From Gloeobacterales cyanobacterium ES-bin-313 (GTDB lineage Bacteria; Cyanobacteriota; Cyanobacteriia; Gloeobacterales; Gloeobacteraceae): DNA of 60,466 bases. The DNA lies in the NCBI GenBank assembly GCA_014379585.1, contig JACMLN010000165.1, forward strand, positions 1-60,466, in the 5' to 3' direction. Numbering within the stretch: the stretch's first letter is position 1; the number at the start of each line of letters is the position of its first letter. Shown piece by piece: positions 54,062 to 60,466 of the stretch. Made by a program: the position numbers and the translations under genes. Under the pieces are notes generated by a model. That model worked only from the letters and a program-made list of their open reading frames with translations. It did not search any database and was not told the origin of the DNA.

Positions 54062-54742
54062 TCAGTCAGTTTTCAAGATGTAACCAACACCCCTGATCGT
54101 GTGCAGCAGGCGTTTCTCGCCTTCTTTTTCGAGCTTGAGTCGCAGACTGCGCACGTAGACCTCGATGATGTTGGAATCACCCATGAAGTCGTAGCCCCAG
54201 ACTCGCTCCAAAATCGCATTTTTACTGACAACCTGTCGGGAATGATTGAGCAAGTAAACGAGTAAGTCAAACTCCTTAGGAGTTAATTCGATGGCACGCT
54301 TGCCTCGATGCACCTCGTGGGTTAGGCGGTCGATAAAGATGTCTTCGAAACTGAGTTTATAGGTCTCTTTTTCATCTTTAACAGAGCGTAAACGCGCCCG
54401 AATGCGGGCCAATAGTTCTTCAATACTAAATGGCTTGGCCAGATAATCGTCTGCACCTGCATCGAGGCCGACGACCCGATCCGCAACGGCACTGCGCCCC
54501 GTTAGCAAGATCACTGGCACCTGAATACCTGTGCTGCGCAGTCGCCGACAGACTTCTAAACCTGAAATACCGGGCATCTCCCAGTCCAACAAGATTAAGT
54601 CCGGTTTCGATTCGCGAGCAGCAATCAGGCCAGCCATACCATCGCCAGCCACACTGACGCTGTAGCCCTCACTGGTCAATTCCAGTTCCACGAATCGGGC
54701 TAGCTTTTGCTCATCTTCAACCAACAGAATGTGCGAAACCAT
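54062..54742 (-). CDS. OmpR-family response regulator
   Basis: A 226-residue regulator with a receiver domain (acidic pocket at residues 10-11, phosphoacceptor Asp53 in LLDWEMPG, and the conserved Lys in YLAKPF) and a winged helix (about 130-225, SNIIEVYVRSLRLKLEKEGE, GVGYILK). It resembles the PhoB/OmpR group found in many copies in cyanobacteria. It is convergent with the GAF kinase; no kinase is on its own strand. Its partner is uncertain. Confidence 0.9.
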   Translation of the reverse strand: MVSHILLVEDEQKLARFVELELTSEGYSVSVAGDGMAGLIAARESKPDLILLDWEMPGISGLEVCRRLRSTGIQVPVILLTGRSAVADRVVGLDAGADDYLAKPFSIEELLARIRARLRSVKDEKETYKLSFEDIFIDRLTHEVHRGKRAIELTPKEFDLLVYLLNHSRQVVSKNAILERVWGYDFMGDSNIIEVYVRSLRLKLEKEGEKRLLHTIRGVGYILKTD

Positions 54743-54898
54743 TGCCCTAAACCGCTTTTGTGCCCTATTCTACGCCTGAGTCTATGAAGAAAGCCGAAAT
54801 CGTTACTCAACAGAATTCCGTTTACTTAGAATTCACAAAAAAATCCGGCTCCAATTGCTTGGAGTCGGATGCCATGGAACAAGCTGATATCGATTGGT

Positions 54899-55183
54899 TC
54901 ACACCCGTGCGTGGCTACGAATGACGCAGTTATCCGTGGGATAAGCAACACACAACTGAACAGACCCTGAGGCGATTTCATCTTCGTCAAGGATTTCTTG
55001 CTCATCTTGATTGACAGTGCCCTTTTCAAGATGTGCAGTACAAGTACCACAAACCCCTGCTTTGCAGGAATAGGGCAACTTGATCCGATTTTTCAGGGCA
55101 GCATCGAGGATATATTCATCGCTTTCGCACTGGATCTCTTTGGTACCCGCCGGAAGAACGAGCTGAATCGTGTAGGTCGTCAT
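54899..55183 (-). CDS. plant-type 2Fe-2S ferredoxin
   Basis: A 94-residue ferredoxin with the 2Fe-2S ligands in YSCKAGVCGTC (CxxxxCxxC) and a fourth Cys in QLCVAYPTDNCVI. It is like photosynthetic PetF but has a slightly unusual sequence (ALKNRIKLPYSCKAGVCGTC rather than the common RAGACSTC), so it may be a specialised paralogue with its own partner. Monocistronic. Confidence 0.88.
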   Translation of the reverse strand: MTTYTIQLVLPAGTKEIQCESDEYILDAALKNRIKLPYSCKAGVCGTCTAHLEKGTVNQDEQEILDEDEIASGSVQLCVAYPTDNCVIRSHARV

Positions 55184-55244
55184 GCCTTGCCTTTGCAGTG
55201 AATGTGGGACGCTTAAAAAGAATACGCAGCCATTTGGAGATTGG

Positions 55245-55361
55245 ATGCCAATTCACGAAACTGCCCTCGCACCGAAAACCCTATACCCAGGCGATCAAAT
55301 CGTCTAGGTACGCTCTACCCACGTGCTGGAAACCAGGAAGCTCTTCGCTGAAGATGTTTAA
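55245..55361 (+). pseudogene. short frame interrupted by TAG
   Basis: A frame from ATG at 55245 reads MPIHETALAPKTLYPGDQIV, meets TAG at 55305, and continues with VRSTHVLETRKLFAEDV to TAA at 55361. Both halves look like one small coding sequence in composition, so this may be a broken small gene. There is no match that I can name, and chance is possible. Confidence 0.25.
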
Positions 55362-55363
55362 AG

Positions 55364-55403
55364 ATCAAAGTCTGGGCGCAGCATGTTGCACCCAGACTTT
55401 GAT
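55364..55403 (-). terminator. terminator hairpin of the transketolase-like gene
   Basis: Perfect 13-bp arms ATCAAAGTCTGGG and CCCAGACTTTGAT enclose a 14-base loop, 8 bases beyond the stop of the minus-strand gene. The T-run after it is short (CTTTAAAC). A terminator is the likely role. Confidence 0.65.
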
Positions 55404-55411
55404 AAGTGCAT

Positions 55412-57322
55412 CTATTTGAGCAATTCCTTCACTTTGCTCACGATGCTCACCGGATCAAGACCTTGATGGGGATACTGTTCCCACAGTCCACCACAACCTT
55501 CGATGTGGGTACCGAGGAAAGCAAACTTTGGAGTCAGACCCCGCTCAAGCAACCAAGAACCGAAGCGACTGCCCAGACCGGTGCGGCGGTTGAAGGCTTC
55601 AACCACTAACACAAAAGGAGCCGCGCCAATCTTGGCGAGCATTTCTTCATCGATCACATTTAAGGTGGGCTTGTTGATTAGGCCAACCTCGATGCCTTCT
55701 TGTTTGAGGCGCTCCACAGCATCGGCAGCACGATAAAGGGCATCACCGAAGCTGACGATGTACCCAGCGCTTCCTTCGCGCACTAGTTCGTCTTTGCCGG
55801 GAACGAAGGTGTAATCGCCACCGTAGAGATCGTTGCCGTCGCTATCAAGAATATTGGGGGTTTTGGAGCGGGTCGAGAAGATGAAGCGCAAACCCGGATT
55901 GTGGAACACGGCTTTGACGCAGGCAGTCATCTGGGCTGCATCGGCGGGGAAGTAGAGTTTGGTGTCGTAGCCATCGTCTAGACCGTTGTCTGCAAAGAAA
56001 TTGTTCAGTCCGAAGTGGCAGGTGTTATCGGCCATATCGTCGATGCCGGAGTGGGAGAAGTGGCAGAGCAAGTTGGAGTAGTTCAACCGCGCCATCGTGA
56101 TCTCAGAGATGCACATTTCTAGAAAAGCAGCGAAGGTGGCGAAGATGCCCTGTTTGCCTTTTTCCATACCAAATCCAGCCGCAGCTGAAATGTTGCCACG
56201 CTCCATGATCCCGGAAGGAATAAAGACTTCTGGATGTTTTTCATGAATGATCTTTAGACCGCAGGAACCTTCGAGATCGCTATCGATCACCAGGACACTC
56301 GCTTTGCGCTCTACTTCGCTCATGGCACCGAGCATCGCCACAACTGCCTCACCGAAGACATTGCGATTTGAGCCCCACTTGCTGCCTGAACCCATGAAGG
56401 TGTCGGGGTTTTTGGGTTGTTGGATCTGCTTCAAGTAATCTACTGCCGCAGTCAGTCCCCGCTTTTCGAGGTACGCCAGAGCCAGTTTCACCGAGATCAC
56501 GTCGTGGCCGTGGGTGGAGCCTTCGAGTCCTTCAATGCCTACGGACATCGGACGCTTGTTGACCACAGCGATGGGCCCGGGGGTGGCGATCGCTTCACAG
56601 ATCCGCGCATAGAGACTATCTACATCTTCGCCGTCGCCTTCGAGTACCTTCAATCCGTGGCCAGCCAGGGTTTTGGCGACTGTAAAACCGGGCAAATACT
56701 TGGAAGGATGTCCAGCGATGGTCACATCGTTGTCGTCGATGATCAACTTCACATTAATATGTTGAGCAACAGCTAGACGTGCAGCTTCTGCGTCGTTGCC
56801 TTCTTGTTGTGAACCATCGGAGCCAAGACAAAATACCGTCTTGCCGGGATTGGCGATGGCGACACCGTTTACATAAGGCCACATGTGTCCCAATCGACCA
56901 GAGCTAAACTTCACCCCAGGGGTCAAGCCGAGTTCGGGGTGTCCAGGCAGATGGGCATGGGCTGCGCGGTATTGGGTCAGTTGTTCGACGGGCAAATCGC
57001 CGTAGATGGCCGCCATCAAATATTGGGTTGCGACCCGGTGGCCAGCTTCGTCGAAGAAGATCGGCACGAACTGGTCAGGCCCACTACGAAACAGGGCATC
57101 GAGGATAACGACTTCAGGAACGGTATCGTAGGGACCACCCGTGTGACCGCCAACGCCTCTTGCTGCCCCTGTCGCCGTAAAAAAGATGATCGCATCGCGG
57201 CAAAGTTGAATATTTGCTTTGAGAATAGACCGCTGCGCATCTGTCAGGGTCGGAATGGCCGGATCGAGCGTGAGCGCTTGATACGCACTAAGATCGATGG
57301 GAAACGGTGTCTCGGAATTCAT
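55412..57322 (-). CDS. divergent transketolase-like enzyme
   Basis: A 636-residue thiamine-diphosphate enzyme of the transketolase superfamily. The first half has a ThDP motif, CLGSDGSQQEGNDAEAARLA to KLIIDDNDVTIAG; the second half is the Pyr and C-terminal parts (ASVLVIDSDLEGSCGLKIIH, IMERGNISAAAGFGMEKGKQ, EAFNRRTGLGSRFGSWLLER). The N-terminal region (GAARGVGGHTGGPYDTVPEV) and the order of motifs differ from the normal Calvin-cycle Tkt and from Dxs. It may be a second transketolase with another substrate. ATG at 57322 is the sensible start; no operon partner is seen. Confidence 0.8.
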   Translation of the reverse strand: MNSETPFPIDLSAYQALTLDPAIPTLTDAQRSILKANIQLCRDAIIFFTATGAARGVGGHTGGPYDTVPEVVILDALFRSGPDQFVPIFFDEAGHRVATQYLMAAIYGDLPVEQLTQYRAAHAHLPGHPELGLTPGVKFSSGRLGHMWPYVNGVAIANPGKTVFCLGSDGSQQEGNDAEAARLAVAQHINVKLIIDDNDVTIAGHPSKYLPGFTVAKTLAGHGLKVLEGDGEDVDSLYARICEAIATPGPIAVVNKRPMSVGIEGLEGSTHGHDVISVKLALAYLEKRGLTAAVDYLKQIQQPKNPDTFMGSGSKWGSNRNVFGEAVVAMLGAMSEVERKASVLVIDSDLEGSCGLKIIHEKHPEVFIPSGIMERGNISAAAGFGMEKGKQGIFATFAAFLEMCISEITMARLNYSNLLCHFSHSGIDDMADNTCHFGLNNFFADNGLDDGYDTKLYFPADAAQMTACVKAVFHNPGLRFIFSTRSKTPNILDSDGNDLYGGDYTFVPGKDELVREGSAGYIVSFGDALYRAADAVERLKQEGIEVGLINKPTLNVIDEEMLAKIGAAPFVLVVEAFNRRTGLGSRFGSWLLERGLTPKFAFLGTHIEGCGGLWEQYPHQGLDPVSIVSKVKELLK

Positions 57323-57575
57323 TATTTTTCTCGTTGGAGATAGGCTTGGGACGGACTGCCTGATTATACGTCGCGAATCGCATACGAAAAGCACAGCTTC
57401 ACGGATCACCATAATGAGCCAAAACCTGAGTGGCTATTCGTATCTATTGGATTGAGTCACAAGACGATCCTTCTGAGGAGAGAGCAGCTTTTACTTGCAT
57501 TACCTGCTCAAGATAGAGGTAATTAAACTGCGAAGATCCGATCATGAAACTGTCAAGATTTTGAGAATTTTTCCA

Positions 57576-58136
57576 ATGAAGAGCAACACTTTCGTCCTTT
57601 GCGGACTGCTCGCTACCAGCCTTTTTGCTGCTGCGCAGATCCCCACAAATGCTCAAGAAAACCCAATGACTTCGCCATCCACGACGATGCAACCGTCTAC
57701 TCCGACCATGACTTCGCCATCCACGACGATGCAAACTCCGCCGACATCAACAATGGGTAATGTCCCCCGCCCTGACGCCTCGCTGATTGATGTTCAAGAC
57801 CAAGCAGTTCCCGATGGCAAATTCTTTGTCAAGCAAGTTGATGCGCCCAAAGTCGGCTGGTTAGTCGTCCGCGAAAGCATCGGTGGCAAACCTGGTGATG
57901 TTCTTGGCTACATCCCCTTGCGCTCCGGGACGAATAAAAATTTGACTGTTCCCCTGCGTGCTCTGCCTAATAGTGGGATGGCACTTGTCTCCGTTCACGC
58001 TGCCCCCCGCAACATTAGGACATTAAGCGGTTTCGATCTAACTTCCTATCCCTTGGCCAAGAGTGGCAACAAGTCTGCGATTACTACAGTCAGCATTTTG
58101 CCTAATACGACTCCCTCCGCGACTCCAAGCCAATAG
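57576..58136 (+). CDS. exported DUF7282-like protein with Thr/Pro/Ser repeats
   Basis: A 186-residue protein with a signal peptide (about residues 1-26), a Thr/Ser/Pro/Met linker with an internal repeat, and a single beta-rich domain (about 68-150): VQDQAVPDGKFFVKQVDAPK, GWLVVRESIGGKPGDVLGYI, SGTNKNLTVPLRALPNSGMA, VSVHAAPR. This domain fits the DUF7282 pattern (recalled). It is probably a periplasmic or surface domain; the function is unknown. ATG at 57576 is preferred because it starts the signal peptide. A strong terminator follows. Confidence 0.75.
   Translation: MKSNTFVLCGLLATSLFAAAQIPTNAQENPMTSPSTTMQPSTPTMTSPSTTMQTPPTSTMGNVPRPDASLIDVQDQAVPDGKFFVKQVDAPKVGWLVVRESIGGKPGDVLGYIPLRSGTNKNLTVPLRALPNSGMALVSVHAAPRNIRTLSGFDLTSYPLAKSGNKSAITTVSILPNTTPSATPSQ
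57666..57734. repeat. 27-bp direct repeat (42-bp period) inside the DUF7282-like gene
   Basis: ATGACTTCGCCATCCACGAC begins a 27-base unit found exactly at 57666-57692 and 57708-57734. It is 27 bases of identity in a 42-base period, in frame (14 codons), and encodes the repeated linker MTSPSTTMQ. It may vary in copy number by slippage. Confidence 0.85.
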
Positions 58137-58166
58137 CCCACGCCGAGAGACCGCATAAATTGACAG

Positions 58167-58200
58167 AACCATCTGGACTCCAGTGCCCAGATGGTTTTTT
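58167..58200 (+). terminator. factor-independent terminator
   Basis: Arms AACCATCTGG and CCAGATGGTT with a 10-base loop, followed by T residues. It ends the DUF7282-like transcript. The stretch to 58423 holds nothing else that I can assign. Confidence 0.9.
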
Positions 58201-58423
58201 AACCTTTTGGGCTGCCACGAAAAAGACTTGTACTACCAGTACGCAGCACCTTGTACTCCGCACTGCAGCATAAGACATTTAAGACCCATCGGCTTTGCTT
58301 TTCTTGAGAATATTTTGTAAAGCCGACTGAGAAAAACAAGGCAAGATTCATCCAGAAGTTAAAGTAGGAATACCTTCTGCGGGCTGCTTTTGTGAGCCTA
58401 GATATTTCTTTTCCGAGGCAGGC

Positions 58424-60466
58424 ATGAAATCTTTCTTCGGGCCATTGGGATGGTTGGGGCAGAACAAAAAGCAAGTTGCCTTTGCTTCAGTACTGATTTT
58501 GACAGCTACCTTAACAGGACTTTGGTTTTCGCTGACTTGGGATCTGCCTTCCGTTGCCCAGATCCGCAGTTTGAGACCGGGGAGTGCCCTCCAGATCAAA
58601 GCGATGGATGGATCGCTGATCTACAGCGGTGGCCATGGCCCAGTACATCAAGTCACCACGAAGCAGATTCCAGAAACCCTGCGCAAAGCGATTGTCGCCA
58701 CCGAAGACCGCCGCTTCTACGAACATTCGGGAGTAGACTTTTTTGGCATTGTGCGGGCACTCGTCCGCGATGCCCAAAAAGGTGAGGTGCGCGAGGGCGC
58801 GTCAACCATCACCCAACAGCTTGCCCGAAATCTCTTTTTGACCCAAGAACGCACCATCTGGCGCAAACTCCGAGAAATGATCTTAGCGGCGCGCATTGAG
58901 CAGGACTTGTCTAAAGACGAAATTCTGACGCTCTACCTCAACCAGATCTACTTCGGTTCAGGGGCTTACGGAGTGGCCGATGCCTCTCTCACGTACTTCA
59001 ACAAGCGCGTCGAGAAACTCAATTTTCTTGAATCCGCCCTACTCGCTGGGATGCCCCAAGCCCCAAGCCGCTACTCGCCCCTCGTCAACAAAGAACTGGC
59101 CTTAAAGCGTCGAGATGTCGTCCTCAAAAATCTTGTCGAAGTTGGCTACTTAAATACCAGAAATTACGAAGGATTGCGCAAGAAGCCCATTCGCCTCGAT
59201 CCCCAAAATTATCAAACCACCACCCAGTCTGCTTATTTTGCGGCCTACATCCAATCCCAACTCCCCGACATTTTGGGTAGCAGCGCCCTTCCTGAAGGTC
59301 TGATTATTGAAACCACCCTCGACCCTGTCCTTCAAAATACCGCCCAAAATACGATCACCAATTCTCTCAACGCCTACCGACGCTACCGGGTCAACCAGGG
59401 CGCAATGGTTGTCCTCGACCCCATCACCGGACAAATCCGGGCCATGGTCGGCGGCAAGGATTTTCAAAAGAGCCAATTTAATCGGGCGGTGCAAGCGATG
59501 CGCCAGCCGGGATCTACATTTAAAGCCTTCGTCTACACCGCCGCCCTCGAAAGTGGCATTCGACCCGACGATACCTACACTGACAAACCGACACGCATTG
59601 GCAATTACGAAGTCAAAAACTATGACCACCGCTACTTTGGCGAGATGCACCTCACCGACGCGCTCAAAGAATCCCGCAACACCATTGCCGTCCAACTCTT
59701 CGTCAAAGTCGGCGAACAAAAAGTGGTAGACGTTGCCCGTCGCATGGGCATCCACAGTGAATTACAACACGGAGCCGCCATGGCCCTCGGTGCTTCCGTC
59801 GTCAACCTCTTAGAACTGACCAGCGCCTACGGCACCTTCGCCAACAACGGCACCCACGTCGAACCGACAGCAATCCTGCGCATTCTGAACCGATCCGGCC
59901 AGGTTTTGTACAGCGCCACCCCAAAAACCACCAATGCCCTCACCCCCGAAATCGCCGCCAATATGACCCACATGCTTGAGGCGGTGATCACCGATGGCAC
60001 AGGACGACGGGCGAATATTGACCGACCCGCCGCCGGCAAGACAGGCACGACCGAAGATCACAGAGATTTACTTTTCGTCGGCTACACCCCCCAACTTGTT
60101 GCTGGTGTGTGGCTCGGCAACGACGACAATTCACCCACCCGAGGCACCAGCGGCCTCGCAGCTGCAGTCTGGGGCAAATTCATGGGCAGAGCCATGGCAA
60201 AGCTGCCCTCCAAAGATTTCCCTGAAGCCCCTGGCCTTCCAGATACCCAAGTCCCTCCTGCCGTTCCCGATGAACCAGTCATCCCCGAACCTGCTGTCCC
60301 AACACCGCCCACCATCGAGAACACCCAGGGAGACGAACCACCCCCCAACGACACTATTGACTGCCAAACCAACGACCAAGGCGACCTTGTTTGCCGCAAT
60401 GCCCCAGACCCCAGCCTCGACAACCTCCGACGCACACCGATCCCCAAGGGTATCCGCGAAGAATAA
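58424..60466 (+). CDS. class A penicillin-binding protein (PBP1A family)
   Basis: A 680-residue bifunctional peptidoglycan synthase. One N-terminal membrane helix (about residues 16-38) precedes the GT51 transglycosylase domain with ATEDRRFYEHSGVDFFGIVR (catalytic Glu), GASTITQQLARNLFL and RKLREMILAARIEQ. The transpeptidase domain has the SxxK motif in RQPGSTFKAFVY, the SRN-type triad in KESRNTIAV, and KTGTTEDHRDLLFVGY. The end is a low-complexity Pro/Glu/Asp-rich tail of about 80 residues, then RRTPIPKGIREE. The gene ends at the last base of the window with TAA. It is probably complete. Confidence 0.93.
   Translation: MKSFFGPLGWLGQNKKQVAFASVLILTATLTGLWFSLTWDLPSVAQIRSLRPGSALQIKAMDGSLIYSGGHGPVHQVTTKQIPETLRKAIVATEDRRFYEHSGVDFFGIVRALVRDAQKGEVREGASTITQQLARNLFLTQERTIWRKLREMILAARIEQDLSKDEILTLYLNQIYFGSGAYGVADASLTYFNKRVEKLNFLESALLAGMPQAPSRYSPLVNKELALKRRDVVLKNLVEVGYLNTRNYEGLRKKPIRLDPQNYQTTTQSAYFAAYIQSQLPDILGSSALPEGLIIETTLDPVLQNTAQNTITNSLNAYRRYRVNQGAMVVLDPITGQIRAMVGGKDFQKSQFNRAVQAMRQPGSTFKAFVYTAALESGIRPDDTYTDKPTRIGNYEVKNYDHRYFGEMHLTDALKESRNTIAVQLFVKVGEQKVVDVARRMGIHSELQHGAAMALGASVVNLLELTSAYGTFANNGTHVEPTAILRILNRSGQVLYSATPKTTNALTPEIAANMTHMLEAVITDGTGRRANIDRPAAGKTGTTEDHRDLLFVGYTPQLVAGVWLGNDDNSPTRGTSGLAAAVWGKFMGRAMAKLPSKDFPEAPGLPDTQVPPAVPDEPVIPEPAVPTPPTIENTQGDEPPPNDTIDCQTNDQGDLVCRNAPDPSLDNLRRTPIPKGIREE

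Noticed and set aside
57666-57734. CRISPR-like or intergenic repeats
   Set aside because: Only two units, in frame within a signal-peptide protein and coding for its linker.
1-60466. tRNA genes, rRNA genes, CRISPR arrays, intact insertion sequences, prophage
   Set aside because: None was recognised by eye on either strand; a tRNAscan and an IS search would settle it.

Overview
The window is a 60 kb piece of a cyanobacterial chromosome. The support is direct: a phycobilisome-family protein, a TrpC with the cyanobacterial-type N-terminal extension, several small families typical of cyanobacteria (TIGR02652-like, DUF3493-like, DUF5340-like), a plant-type 2Fe-2S ferredoxin, a group 2 sigma-70 factor and a nickel-sensor-like (NrsRS/RppAB) two-component pair. 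HIP1 octamers (GCGATCGC) look rare; I found only two by eye (6788 and 56586). With the moderately GC-rich sequence this fits an early-branching cyanobacterium such as the Gloeobacter/Anthocerotibacter group, but the genus is inference. No tRNA, rRNA, CRISPR array, complete insertion sequence or prophage was seen.

Layout. 1-8.9 kb: a fluoride-channel gene and a DUF985 cupin, then a tripartite RND efflux operon (TolC-like, adaptor, pump) directly coupled to a response regulator and sensor kinase. 8.9-15.3 kb: an exported amidohydrolase, a broken CapA-like gene, a small orphan protein, a carboxyl-terminal protease, holA, a YheT-type hydrolase and a DUF3493-like membrane protein. 15.4-19.3 kb: a polysaccharide cluster (GT2, Wzm-type permease, Wzt-type ATPase, second glycosyltransferase). 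19.3-24.3 kb: a phycobilisome paralogue, a Coq4 homologue, a pirin, a HipBA toxin-antitoxin pair and a deoxyhypusine-synthase-like enzyme. 24.3-29.9 kb: a cobalamin riboswitch followed by a TonB-dependent receptor, a membrane glycosyltransferase with a small zinc-binding-type protein, and a histidyl-tRNA synthetase of an unexpected type.

29.9-40 kb: a 14-blade periplasmic propeller histidine kinase, trpC with a small coupled gene, a sodium:solute symporter, and a two-gene module in which a lipoprotein joins a solute-binding domain to a von Willebrand A domain and its partner joins a membrane-anchored helical region to a second solute-binding domain. 40-44.3 kb: a HEAT-repeat gene with a small coupled gene, a sigma factor, and a plsC-ubiD pair. 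44.3-52.2 kb: decayed sequence and a dispersed repeat, a secreted small protein, a deacetylase/NAGPA fusion, a GMC oxidoreductase, a uracil-DNA glycosylase family protein, a DUF3291 protein, an HPP membrane protein, a glyoxalase-family remnant and a CAP-domain protein. 52.2-60.5 kb: an ECF sigma factor, a GAF sensor kinase convergent with an OmpR-type regulator, ferredoxin, a divergent transketolase-like enzyme, an exported DUF7282-like protein and a class A penicillin-binding protein ending exactly at the window edge.

The best candidate for something undescribed is the VWA/solute-binding module at 36448-39959. No transporter gene is beside it, both proteins share the same PTRSNSG signature, and the second appears able to connect a periplasmic binding domain to a cytoplasmic coiled coil. 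Secondary candidates are the phycobilisome paralogue that keeps a bilin-type cysteine, the divergent transketolase, the atypical HisRS and a dispersed palindromic repeat family.
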